Source: Rubrimonas cliftonensis
Lineage (GTDB): Bacteria > Pseudomonadota > Alphaproteobacteria > Rhodobacterales > Rhodobacteraceae
Length of the DNA: 64,000 bases
NCBI RefSeq assembly: GCF_900107585.1
Contig: NZ_FNQM01000016.1
Span: 1-64,000 of the forward strand
Reading direction: 5' to 3'
Under the pieces are notes generated by a model that saw only the letters and a list, made by a program, of their open reading frames with translations, was not told the origin of the DNA and searched no databases. Below are positions 52,372 through 62,075 of the stretch, piece by piece. Within the stretch, counting starts at the first letter, position 1. Every line of letters begins with the position of its first letter. A program made the translations under genes and the position numbers.

Positions 52372-54507
52372 TCAGCGCCCCTCCACCCGCCAGGCGGCGA
52401 GCAGCAGGCCGGCGGTGAGCAGCAGCATCGCCCAGCCGGGCGCCAGCGCCGTCAGCCGCACCTCGTCCACCGTGTAGGCCTCGCGGCGAGGCAGGCCGAA
52501 CCAGCCGCGGCCCTCGGCGGCGCGGCCCTCGCGCACGCGGCGCATGTCCGGCAGCGCGAAGTCGCCCGCGGCGGCCAGGCGGATCGTGCCGCCGCCTGTG
52601 GATGCAGTGAGCGGGGCCAGCGGCTCGAAACTGGAGACGGGGTCCTCGAACTCGCGCGGGGAGGGCGGGCCGACCGCGGCCACGGCGGTCATCTCGCCGT
52701 CGTCGAGGCGGAACAGGCCCTGCTCGTCCACCTCCACCACGGCGCGCCAGAGCCCCGGCGCGACGCTCTCGAAGCGCGCCGCCGTCTCGGCGCCCGAAGG
52801 CGCGGCGACGGTGAGGCCGCTCGGCCCGTCGCCGATCGAACGGCGCTCCACGGTCAGCTGCGCGCCCGCGACCTCGACGGTCAGCGCCTCCTCCTCCAGC
52901 TCCGGTTCCTTCATCAGCCAGTGGGCGAGGCGGCGCAGCAGCTCGGATTGCGGGCCGCCGCCCTCATGGCCGCGCGTCCAGAGCCACGCTTGGTCGGAGG
53001 CGAGCACGGCGACGCGGCCCTCGCCGACGCGGTCGAGCACCAGAAGCGGCGAGCCCTGGGCGCCGGTCATCACGGTCTCGCCGCTGAGCGGCTCCACCTC
53101 GACATGGCGATACCACCGGCCCCAGGGCGCGTCCTCCGGCAGGTCGTCGCCGAGCGCGGAAGGGTCGATATGGGCGAGGCGGCGCGGTGCGTCCTCCAGC
53201 CCCGCGGTGACGGGGTGGCGGCGGCCGCTCTCGGTCAGCTCCGGCAGATAGGCTTCCTCGAACACCTGCGCGGTGGGGCGCACCGGGATCACGTCGGCCA
53301 GCGGCGTGCGATAGAGGCTTTCCACGCCGGCGAAGGCGTCGCCCTCGGCCAGCAGCACGGCCCCGCCCTCGCGGACGTAGCGGGCGACATTGGCGAGATA
53401 GGGCGTCGGCAGCACGCCGCGGCGGCGGTAGCGGTCGAAGATGATGAGGTCGAACTCGTCGACCTTCTCCAGGAACAGCTCGCGCGTCGGGAAGGCGATC
53501 AGCGACAGCTCGAACACCGGCGTGCCGTCCTGCTTGCTGGGCGGGCGCAGGATGGTGAAGTGGACGAGGTCCACCGACGGGTCGGCCTTCAGCAGATTGC
53601 GCCAGGTGCGCTCGCCCGGGTGCGGCTCGCCGGAGACGAGCAGCACGCGCAGCCGGTCGCGGACGCCGTTGACGGTGAACACGGCGCGGTTGTTGCGGTC
53701 CGTCAGTTCGCCTTCGCGGGGCGGCGCGTAGAGTTCCACCACGTTGGCGCCGCCGTGGTCGATGGCGATCTCGATGGGCGTGTCGGCGCCGACGCTGGCC
53801 GGCACGCGGCGGGGCGGGCCGCCGTCGATGGAGACGAGGATCTCCCGCGTCTCGCCGGCCGGGGCGGTTCCGAGCGGCATGATCCGCGCGATGGCGGTGA
53901 CGGTCTCGCCGACGATGCCGTAGGCGGGCGCGGTGCGCAGGGCGAGCCGGAGGTCGGCCTCGCCCTCGCGACCCGTGGCGAGCACATGGACCGGGCCTGG
54001 AAAGCCCTGCAGGGCGTCGAGATCATGCGCCTGCCCGTCGGTGATCAGCACGGCGCCGCTGATGCGGTCCGGCGCGACGTCCGCCGCGGCGTCGGCGAGG
54101 GCGCCGAGCAGGCGGGTGCCCTGGTCGTCGGCTGCGCCCGTTCCCGGCGCGAGGCGGAGGGTGCGCACGTCGAGCGGCGCCTCGACGCCGCCGCGGGCGG
54201 CGAGCGCGGCCAGCGCGGCGTTCAGGCCCTCGGCGGCGGCCTCGGTCTCGGCGGCGCGGTCGCCGATGGTCTGGCTCTCGGAGGCGTCGACCACGACGAA
54301 GGCGACGTCGGCCAGCGGCGTGCGGCTTTCGCGCACCAGCGAGGGGTTGGCGAGCGCGAAGAGCAGCGCGGCGAAGGCGGCGGCGCGCAGCGCCCAGCCC
54401 GGCGAGCGTCGCCATGCGGCGAGAGCTGCCATCGCGACGGCGAGGGCGACGCCGGCGGCGAGCACCCAGAGCGGCGCCATCGGGGCGAAGGTCAGCGCGG
54501 CGTTCAT
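52372..54507 (-). CDS. membrane protein with VWA-like and glutamine-amidotransferase-like regions
   Basis: The protein has 711 residues and is the last gene of the moxR-DUF58-DUF4159 cluster. Two N-terminal transmembrane spans (about 10-32 and 40-57) are followed by a periplasmic part. Residues about 65-175 resemble a VWA fold (VAFVVVDASESQTIGDRA, VLITDGQAHDLDAL), without a complete MIDAS set that I can confirm. Residues about 290-520 look like the class I amidotransferase-like domain used in such proteins (LRVLLVSGEPHPGERTWRN, LIIFDRYRRRGVLP, YVREGGAVLLAEGDAF), with no catalytic Cys seen. A C-terminal span ends in AWRVEGR. Probably structural or regulatory in the envelope. Confidence 0.75.
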   Translation of the reverse strand: MNAALTFAPMAPLWVLAAGVALAVAMAALAAWRRSPGWALRAAAFAALLFALANPSLVRESRTPLADVAFVVVDASESQTIGDRAAETEAAAEGLNAALAALAARGGVEAPLDVRTLRLAPGTGAADDQGTRLLGALADAAADVAPDRISGAVLITDGQAHDLDALQGFPGPVHVLATGREGEADLRLALRTAPAYGIVGETVTAIARIMPLGTAPAGETREILVSIDGGPPRRVPASVGADTPIEIAIDHGGANVVELYAPPREGELTDRNNRAVFTVNGVRDRLRVLLVSGEPHPGERTWRNLLKADPSVDLVHFTILRPPSKQDGTPVFELSLIAFPTRELFLEKVDEFDLIIFDRYRRRGVLPTPYLANVARYVREGGAVLLAEGDAFAGVESLYRTPLADVIPVRPTAQVFEEAYLPELTESGRRHPVTAGLEDAPRRLAHIDPSALGDDLPEDAPWGRWYRHVEVEPLSGETVMTGAQGSPLLVLDRVGEGRVAVLASDQAWLWTRGHEGGGPQSELLRRLAHWLMKEPELEEEALTVEVAGAQLTVERRSIGDGPSGLTVAAPSGAETAARFESVAPGLWRAVVEVDEQGLFRLDDGEMTAVAAVGPPSPREFEDPVSSFEPLAPLTASTGGGTIRLAAAGDFALPDMRRVREGRAAEGRGWFGLPRREAYTVDEVRLTALAPGWAMLLLTAGLLLAAWRVEGR

Positions 54508-54640
54508 GTCAGGCTCCTGACGGGGGCGACGTCGCCGCGGGCCCCTGCGGGAGGCGCGGCGGTTCCGGGGGGCTCTGCGCCGGAGGGCGCGATTCCGGGG
54601 TTCTCGATTCCTTGGTTATCGATTCCGGGCGCGGCGTCGT

Positions 54641-57439
54641 TCACTGGCCGAGGCGCTCCAGCAGCGCCGGCACATGGACCTGATCGGACTTGTAGTTGCC
54701 GGTCAGGGCGTACATGGCGAGGTTGATGCCGAAGCGGTAGGCCATCTCGCGCTGGCGCCAGCCGCCGGCGCCGGTGACGGGGGCCATGAACGCCCCGCGG
54801 TCGTCCACCGCCCAGGCGCCGGCCCAGTCGACCGAGCCCACGACCACCGGCGAGACGCCGTCGTTGAGGTTGCGAAACGGCGCGCCCTCCTCGGCGACGG
54901 CCTCGGGGTCCGCGGCGGCCTCGACCCAGACGCGGCCGCCGGAGAAGCGCCCGGGAAACTCCTCGAGCAGGTAGAAGGCGCGCGTCAGCACATGGTCGGA
55001 GGGCACTGCCTCCAGCGGCGGAAGGTCGAGCCGCGACGCGACCCGCCGCAGGGCGCGCGCGTTCGGCGAGGCGCCGGCGCCGCCGCCGATGTCGAGATGG
55101 CGGTCGCGGGTGTCGAACACGATCATGCCTCCAGAGCGCATGAAGGCGTTCAGCTTGGCGATGGCGACGTCGGAGGGCGTCGGCTGGTTCTCCACGATCG
55201 GCCAGTAGAGGATCGGGTAGAAGGAGAGATCGTCGGTCTCGAGGTCGAGGCCCACCGGCTCGGCCGGCTCGATGGCCGTGCGCGCGGTCAGCACGGCGCT
55301 GAGGCCGGCGAGGCCGGCGCGGGCGATCTCGTCCGCCCGCGCGTCGCCTGTGAGCACATGGGCGAACACTGTCTCCAGCGCGCCGGAAGGGGCCTGCGCG
55401 CGCGCCTCGCCGGGGACGAGCGCCAGCGCCAGCAGCAGCGCCGCGGCGCCGCCGACCGCCTTCGCCACGCCGCGGCGGCGTTTCGGCATGGGCAGGCGGC
55501 CCGAGAGCAGCAGGGTCGCCACGGTGTCAGCCGCCAGCAGCAGCACGGCGAGCGCCAGAAGCCAGGGGGCCAGCGGCCGCTCGTCGCCGCCGCCGAGCCG
55601 TTCGGTCGCGGCGCCCGGCGGGGCGACGAGGGGCGCGAGCGCCGCGTCGGGGCCGTGCAGGTTGAAGGCGATCTGCGTCTCGCCCGCCGCATAGACGCCG
55701 GGGCCCGCGTCGGGGCCCGGCGCGGTCTCGAGCCGCGAGACCGGGACGCCCGGCGCCTCGGCCTCGTGCAGCCGGCCGAAGCCGTCGAGCAGGGCGACGG
55801 GGCGGGCCGAAAGCCCCTCCAGCGCGCTGCGGTCGGTCGCGCCGCCGCCGCCGGCGAACTGCAGCAGCCGCTGGACCATGTTCACGAACAGCCCCGACAG
55901 CGGCAGGTTCGACCACTCCGCGTTGGCGGTGACGTGAAACAGCACCACGCGGCCGGCGCCGCGCTCCGCGGCCGTCACGAGGGGGGTGCCGTCGGCCAGC
56001 GCCGCCCAGGTGCGCTCGCCGAGATCGGGGCCCAGCTGCGCGAGGATCTGGCGCGACACCGAGACGTCCTCGGGCGCCTCCAGCCCGGCGAAGGGCGTGC
56101 CTTCGGCGAAGGGACGGATGCGCTGGGGCTGCGACCACGCCATCGCGCCGCCGACCGCCCGCCCGCCGGCGCGCAGCGGCACCGGCAGCAGCGGGCTCTC
56201 GACGACGCCGGTGGGCGAGTTGAGCGCGTCGGCGCCGCGCGCCAGACGCGGGCCGGCGAAGCGCACCAGAAGGCCGCCCTTGTCGACGAAGCCGAGCAGG
56301 GCCTCGGTCTCGGCGTCGGTGAAGCGGCCGACATCGGCGAGAAACAGCACGTCCGGGCGCGCCTCCAGCACCTCGGCAACGTCGCCCTCCACCACTTCTG
56401 CGCGCTCGGCCAAGGCCGCGCGAAGATAGTGCAGGTCGGAGACGAGGCGCTGCGCCTCGGTGGACGTGCCGCCGGAGACGAGCCCGGCCCGCCGGCGACG
56501 CACGCCCTCGTCGGCCAGCGAGACGGCGGCGGCGCTGTCGGCGCCGACGATCTCCAGCCGCTCCACCTGGTTGCGCAGCTCCAGCGGCAGGTCGAAGGCC
56601 GCCGTCGCCGAGAGGTCGTCCACGCCGAACGTGGCGTCGGCCTGGCCGATCCGGCGCGAGGGGCCGCTCTCGGTCCGGGCGAAGGCGGCGATCGTCATGG
56701 TCTGGGGCGCGCCCGCCTCGGCGCGCAGGGCGTCGACGGTGAGCGCGCCGTCCTCCAGCGCCGGCGCCCGCAGGGCCGGCGCCGGCGCGTCGGGGCCGAT
56801 GACGGCGAGGGGGCCTAGCGCGGCCAGCGCGGCGCCGAGCGCTTCGGTTGCGGCGTCGTCATGGGCGAGGCCGTCGGTGATCCAGACCGTCTCGGCGAAG
56901 CCGGCGCCGGCGAGCAGGGCGGCGGTCTCGGCGCGCTGCGGCGCCCATGGGGCGGGCAGGGCGGCCTCGATCTCGCCGCGCCAGTCCGCAGCGGGCCGCA
57001 GCGCCAGCGGCGCATCGCCGGCGGGAAGCCGGGCCATCGAGACGAAAGCTGCCGGGCGGTCGGCGCGCTCGGCCTGCGCCAACGTCTCCAGCGCGCGGGC
57101 GCGGCGCGCGTCCCAGTCCGGCGCGCTGGCGGCGCCGCCGTCCATCAGCAGCAGCAGCGGGCCGCTGCCAGAAAGCTGCGCGCGCGGGTTCATCAGCGGC
57201 TCGGCGAAGGCGAGGATGGCGAGGCCCGCCACCATGCAGCGCAGTAGCAGCAGCCACCACGGCGTCTTCTCCGGCATCCGCTCCTGATCGTCGAGCCCGA
57301 GCAGCAGGCGCACGCCGGGGAAGGCGAAGCGCTTCGGCGATGGCGGCGTCGCGCGCAGCAGCCACCACAGCGCCGGCAGCGCCGCGAGCGCGACCAGCAG
57401 CCAGGGATTGAGGAAGGCCAGACCGCCGAAGCTCAGCAT
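54641..57439 (-). CDS. DUF4159 protein with N-terminal BatA-type domain
   Basis: The protein has 932 residues. The N-terminus (FLNPWLLVALAALPALWWLL, then PPSPKRFAFPGVRLL) is the aerotolerance BatA-type segment with two spans; the second is WWLLLLRCMVAGLAILAFAE. A middle periplasmic region is followed by a span near 640-660 (LLALAVLLLAADTVATLLLS), and a final DUF4159 domain includes DDLSFYPILYWPIVENQPTP, GGMIVFDTRDRH and GINLAMYALTGNYKSDQVHV. The ATG at 57439 overlaps the DUF58 TGA (TGATG), so the genes are coupled; much longer starts are in frame but cover DUF58. Function unproven. Confidence 0.85.
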   Translation of the reverse strand: MLSFGGLAFLNPWLLVALAALPALWWLLRATPPSPKRFAFPGVRLLLGLDDQERMPEKTPWWLLLLRCMVAGLAILAFAEPLMNPRAQLSGSGPLLLLMDGGAASAPDWDARRARALETLAQAERADRPAAFVSMARLPAGDAPLALRPAADWRGEIEAALPAPWAPQRAETAALLAGAGFAETVWITDGLAHDDAATEALGAALAALGPLAVIGPDAPAPALRAPALEDGALTVDALRAEAGAPQTMTIAAFARTESGPSRRIGQADATFGVDDLSATAAFDLPLELRNQVERLEIVGADSAAAVSLADEGVRRRRAGLVSGGTSTEAQRLVSDLHYLRAALAERAEVVEGDVAEVLEARPDVLFLADVGRFTDAETEALLGFVDKGGLLVRFAGPRLARGADALNSPTGVVESPLLPVPLRAGGRAVGGAMAWSQPQRIRPFAEGTPFAGLEAPEDVSVSRQILAQLGPDLGERTWAALADGTPLVTAAERGAGRVVLFHVTANAEWSNLPLSGLFVNMVQRLLQFAGGGGATDRSALEGLSARPVALLDGFGRLHEAEAPGVPVSRLETAPGPDAGPGVYAAGETQIAFNLHGPDAALAPLVAPPGAATERLGGGDERPLAPWLLALAVLLLAADTVATLLLSGRLPMPKRRRGVAKAVGGAAALLLALALVPGEARAQAPSGALETVFAHVLTGDARADEIARAGLAGLSAVLTARTAIEPAEPVGLDLETDDLSFYPILYWPIVENQPTPSDVAIAKLNAFMRSGGMIVFDTRDRHLDIGGGAGASPNARALRRVASRLDLPPLEAVPSDHVLTRAFYLLEEFPGRFSGGRVWVEAAADPEAVAEEGAPFRNLNDGVSPVVVGSVDWAGAWAVDDRGAFMAPVTGAGGWRQREMAYRFGINLAMYALTGNYKSDQVHVPALLERLGQ

Positions 57440-58380
57440 CACACGGCTCCTCCGCTGACGGCCCCGTAGAGCCAGATGAGCCCGCGGCGCGGGCTGACGT
57501 CGGTGTGGTGCGCGGTCAGACGCCAGCCGCAGCGCCGCGCCAGCCGGTCGAGCGCGTCGCGCCGCTCGGCGAGGCGCTTGCGATAGGCTTCGGCGAGGCC
57601 GCGGGCGCGGTGGGTCTCGAAATCGACTTCGCCGCCCATGCTCTCGAAGATCATGCGGCCGTCGAAGGGGAACGCCTCCTCGGCGGGGTCGAGGATCTGC
57701 ACCAGCGAGCCGCGCACCCCGGCCTGCGCCGCGGCGGTCATCGCGGCCTCCAGCGGCTCCAGCGGGCCGAAGAAGTCGCTGAGGAACACCGCCTTGCCGC
57801 CGCGCTGGAAGGGCGCCGGCGGCGGCGCGCCGACGTCGCCGCGGCCCTCGCGGTCCTTGCTCAGCGCCAGCGCGAGGCGGCGAAGCTGGGTCTCGCCCGA
57901 GAGCGGGCGCTGCGCGTCCGACCCCATGAGGCCGACGCGCTCGCCGCCGCGCACCAGCAGCACGCTCAGCGCCATGGCGAGCAGCGCGGCGCGCTCGCCC
58001 TTGGTGCGGGGCGCGGCGTCGGAGCGGTAGTCCATCGAGAGGGCGTCGTCGCGCCAGATCCAGACGGTTTGCGCCGATTCCCACTCCATCTCGCGGATGT
58101 AGACGTGGTCGGAGCGCGCCGAGCGCCGCCAGTCGATCGAGGTCAGCGGGTCGCCGGGCATCGCCTGGCGGTACTGCCAGAAGGTCTCGCCCGGCCCGGC
58201 GCGGCGGCGGCCGTGCACGCCGGCGGAGACGGTCGCGGCGAGGCGCTGGGCCTCCACCATCAGCGGCGGCAGCGCGCCGGAGATGCGCTCCGCGTCACGC
58301 CGGAGCCAGCCGGGGCCGACGCGCTCGACCCGCGCGGCGCTCACGCCGCCCATCCGCCAGCAGGGGCCGGCGTCGCCCAT
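57439..58380 (-). CDS. DUF58 domain protein
   Basis: The protein has 313 residues. The DUF58 core includes VSAGVHGRRRAGPGETFWQY, GDPLTSIDWRRSARSDHVYI and REMEWESAQTVWIWRDDALS, then a VWA-like region (KAVFLSDFFGPLEPLEAAMT). DUF58 proteins partner MoxR AAA+ ATPases. The start is uncertain: ATGs at 58380 and 58353 lie in two copies of a 27-bp tandem repeat and have the same upstream context. 70 bases separate the longer start from the moxR stop. Confidence 0.9.
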   Translation of the reverse strand: MGDAGPCWRMGGVSAARVERVGPGWLRRDAERISGALPPLMVEAQRLAATVSAGVHGRRRAGPGETFWQYRQAMPGDPLTSIDWRRSARSDHVYIREMEWESAQTVWIWRDDALSMDYRSDAAPRTKGERAALLAMALSVLLVRGGERVGLMGSDAQRPLSGETQLRRLALALSKDREGRGDVGAPPPAPFQRGGKAVFLSDFFGPLEPLEAAMTAAAQAGVRGSLVQILDPAEEAFPFDGRMIFESMGGEVDFETHRARGLAEAYRKRLAERRDALDRLARRCGWRLTAHHTDVSPRRGLIWLYGAVSGGAV

Positions 58381-58400
58381 CCGCCAACGGGGGCCGGCGT
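58347..58400. repeat. 27-bp tandem duplication at the DUF58 start
   Basis: Two adjacent 27-bp copies (58347-58373 and 58374-58400) differ at only two positions. Each carries the same ATG context, so the duplication creates two possible start codons 27 bases apart for the DUF58 protein, adding nine residues if the upstream one is used. Confidence 0.8.
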
Positions 58401-58450
58401 CGCCGGGCGGCGGGCGCGGTCCGCCCCGGCGGGACTGAGCGGCGCCGCGC

Positions 58451-59458
<1,008 letters not shown>

Positions 59459-59560
59459 GCTGTTCCCCCAATGCCCGCGGCGGGCTTTGCCTGTTCGTCA
59501 CGCAAAGCGTAGCCTGAACCCCATGCTTGTCGACAGTCGTCATCGATCACGAGGCGGACA

Positions 59561-60169
59561 ATGACCCGGACGCGCAATCCCGCGGCGGACCTGCCCGCGA
59601 AAGCGGCGCCGACCGCCTCGCCCGACGCCCTCGCCCGCGCCGCGGCCGAGGCGCGCAAGGCGCGCGGGCCGGCCCCGGTGCATCTGTGGAACCCGCCCTA
59701 TTGCGGTGAGATCGACATCCGCATCGCCGCGGACGGGACGTGGCTCCACGAAGGCTCGCCCATCGGCCGCCCGGCCATGGTGCGCCTGTTCTCCTCGGTG
59801 CTCAAGCGGGAGGGCGCGCGCATCTATCTCGTGACGCCGGTGGAGAAGCTGGGGATCGTCGTGGACGACGCCCCCTTCGTCGCCGTCGACTTCCGGCGGG
59901 AGGGCGACGCGCTCACGTTCCTCACCCATGTCGGCGACGAGACCCGCGCGGGGCCGGACAACCCGATCCGCGTGGCCCGCGGCGAGGACGGCGCGCCGCG
60001 GCCCTACGTCCATGTGCGCGACGGGCTTGAGGCGCTGATCGACCGGAAGACCTTCTACCGGCTGGTGGAGGAGGGCGAGACGCGGACTGTGGACGGGCGC
60101 GCATGGTTCGGCGTCGCGTCGGGCGGCGCCTTCTTCCCGATCCAGCCGGCCGACGAGCTGGAGGCTTGA
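59561..60169 (+). CDS. DUF1285 family protein
   Basis: The protein has 202 residues. The DUF1285 pattern is clear: HLWNPPYCGEIDIRIAADGT, WLHEGSPIGRPAMVRLFSSV, GARIYLVTPVEKLGIVVDDA and PFVAVDF, then RPYVHVRDGLEALIDRKTFY. The fold is known from structural genomics, but the function is not established. An Ala-rich N-terminal stretch (about 1-36) precedes the domain. Its stop overlaps the likely TTG start of the Nudix gene, forming a three-gene coupled operon. Confidence 0.88.
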   Translation: MTRTRNPAADLPAKAAPTASPDALARAAAEARKARGPAPVHLWNPPYCGEIDIRIAADGTWLHEGSPIGRPAMVRLFSSVLKREGARIYLVTPVEKLGIVVDDAPFVAVDFRREGDALTFLTHVGDETRAGPDNPIRVARGEDGAPRPYVHVRDGLEALIDRKTFYRLVEEGETRTVDGRAWFGVASGGAFFPIQPADELEA

Positions 60170-60870
60170 GCGACCGCGCCGAAACGCCGTCCGCCGCGCC
60201 GGTCGGCGAGGCGCTGCTGCGCGCGGCGCTGGCGCTGGAGGGCGGCGTCTCGGGGCCGCCGGGGGGGGGCATTGGGCAGGGCGCCGGGGTCGCGCGAGGG
60301 CTCGACGGCGACCATGCGCTCAATCCCGGTTTCGCGCCGCTGGAGGCGCTGACGCCGGCGGCGGTGCTGTGCGCGCTGGTGCCGCGACCCTGCGGGCTCG
60401 GCGTCGTGCTGACCGAGCGGCCCGCGACGATGCGCGCCCACGCCGGCCAGATCGCGTTCCCCGGCGGCAAGATCGACCCCGGCGACGCCTCGCCGCTCGC
60501 CGCCGCGCTGCGCGAGTCGGAGGAGGAGGTCGGCCTGCCGCGCGCGGCGGTGACGATGCTGGGCGCGCTGCCGGCCTACGCCACGCGCACCGGCTACCTC
60601 ATCCATCCCTTCGTCGGCCTCGCGCCGGGCGACTTCACGCCCCGGCCCGAGCCGGGCGAGGTGGCCGACGTGTTCGAGACGCCGCTCGACTGGCTGATGG
60701 ACCTCTCCCGCCACGAGCGGCGCACGGTCTCGTGGCAGGGGCAGGCGCGGGACTTCTGGGCGATGCCGTGGCGGGAGCGCATGATATGGGGCGCCACCGC
60801 CGGCATCCTGCGCGGTCTGGCCGAGCGGGTTTCGCGGGCGCGCGCTGAGACCGAGAAAGGCGCTGCGTGA
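60166..60870 (+). CDS. Nudix hydrolase, CoA pyrophosphatase-like
   Basis: The protein has 234 residues from a TTG at 60166 that overlaps the previous TGA (TTGA). The Nudix box is FPGGKIDPGDASPLAAAL followed by RESEEEVGL; the spacing and the preceding RAHAGQIAFPGG are typical of the NudL/Nudt7-type CoA pyrophosphatases. GYLIHPFVGL and EVADVFETPLDWLMD follow. An N-terminal extension of about 75 residues includes a Gly-rich stretch. The stop overlaps the GTG of the next gene (GTGA). Confidence 0.88.
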   Translation: MSDRAETPSAAPVGEALLRAALALEGGVSGPPGGGIGQGAGVARGLDGDHALNPGFAPLEALTPAAVLCALVPRPCGLGVVLTERPATMRAHAGQIAFPGGKIDPGDASPLAAALRESEEEVGLPRAAVTMLGALPAYATRTGYLIHPFVGLAPGDFTPRPEPGEVADVFETPLDWLMDLSRHERRTVSWQGQARDFWAMPWRERMIWGATAGILRGLAERVSRARAETEKGAA

Positions 60871-62057
60871 GCGGCGGTCCGGCGGGCGCGGCGCCGGACG
60901 CCCCGGCGCGCATCGCGCCGTCGTGGCTCGCCGAGCCGGCGACGCGCGCGGTGCTGGCGGCGCTGGCCCCCGGGCGGCCGCTCTTCGTCGGCGGCTGCGT
61001 GCGCGACGCGCTGATGGGGCGGGAGGCGCAGGACGTCGACCTCTGCGTGGCCTGCCTGCCGGAGCGCACCATTCAGCTGCTTGAGAAGGCGGGGCTCAAG
61101 GCGGTTCCGACCGGTCTGGAGCACGGGACAGTGACGGCGGTGGCGGGCGGGCGCGGCTTCGAGACGACGACGCTGCGGCGCGACGTGGCGACGGACGGCC
61201 GCCGCGCCGAGGTGGCCTTCACCGAGGACGTCGCCGAGGACGCCGCGCGGCGCGACTTCACGATGAACGCGCTCTACGCCGACGCCGACGGTCTGGTGCT
61301 CGACCCGCTTGGCGGCATGGCGGACCTGAGGGCAGGGCGCGTGCGGTTCATCGGCGACGCGGCGACGCGGATCACGGAGGACTACCTGCGCATCCTGCGC
61401 TTCTTCCGCTTCACCGCGCAGCACGGGCGGGCGGGGGTGGACGCGGCGGGCGTCGCCGCCTGCGCCGCGGCGAAGGGCGGCCTTGCGCGGCTCTCGCGCG
61501 AGCGCGTGGGGCACGAGATGCGGCGGCTTCTCGGCGCGCCCGACCCCGTCGCGGCGCTGGACGCGATGGCGGCGGCGGGCGTGCTGCAGGAAGTCGCGCC
61601 GGGCGCCGACGCGGCCGCGCTGGCCCGGCTGGTCGCGGCGGAGCGCGCGGCCGGGGCCGCGCCCGACTGGCCGCGCCGGGCCGCCGCCGTCCTCGCCGCC
61701 CGGGGCGACCCGCCGGACTGGCGGCTGAGCCGGGCGGAGCTCGCCCGGCTTTCGGCGATCGGCAGGGCGCTGGCTTCGCGGGAGGGGCCGGCGGCGCGCG
61801 CGCACCGCTTCGGGGCCGACGCGGCGCGGGACGCGGCGCTGATCGAGGCGGCGCGCGCCGGCGGGCCGCCGCCGCCGGACCTCGAGGCCGCGCTCGCGCT
61901 CGGGGCCGCCGCCGAGCCGCCGGTGACGGCGGCGGACCTGATGCAGGCCGGTTTCAGGCCGGGTCCGGAACTCGGCGAGGCGCTGGCCAGGTTGCGGGAG
62001 GCCTGGATCGAGGGCGGCTTCGCGGAGGACCGCGAGGCGCTGCTCCGGCGCCTCTGA
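60867..62057 (+). CDS. cca: CCA tRNA nucleotidyltransferase (class II, poly(A) polymerase-like)
   Basis: The protein has 396 residues from a GTG coupled to the Nudix stop. The class II nucleotidyltransferase head has LFVGGCVRDALMGREAQDVD (GG and DxD-type motif), TTTLRRDVATDGRRAEVAF, EDAARRDFTMNALYADADG and RFIGDAATRITEDYLRILRF, then FFRFTAQHGRAG. This enzyme adds or repairs the tRNA 3' CCA end; alphaproteobacterial versions are often annotated only as CCA-adding/poly(A) polymerase. The C-terminal half is Ala-rich and poorly conserved. Confidence 0.9.
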   Translation: MSGGPAGAAPDAPARIAPSWLAEPATRAVLAALAPGRPLFVGGCVRDALMGREAQDVDLCVACLPERTIQLLEKAGLKAVPTGLEHGTVTAVAGGRGFETTTLRRDVATDGRRAEVAFTEDVAEDAARRDFTMNALYADADGLVLDPLGGMADLRAGRVRFIGDAATRITEDYLRILRFFRFTAQHGRAGVDAAGVAACAAAKGGLARLSRERVGHEMRRLLGAPDPVAALDAMAAAGVLQEVAPGADAAALARLVAAERAAGAAPDWPRRAAAVLAARGDPPDWRLSRAELARLSAIGRALASREGPAARAHRFGADAARDAALIEAARAGGPPPPDLEAALALGAAAEPPVTAADLMQAGFRPGPELGEALARLREAWIEGGFAEDREALLRRL

Positions 62058-62075
62058 TCCGTCGGCGCCCCCGTC

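Noticed and set aside
54674-56818. 714-codon open frame antisense to the DUF4159 gene
   Set aside because: Shadow of the coupled DUF58-DUF4159 genes on the other strand; no ribosome-binding site or domain evidence.
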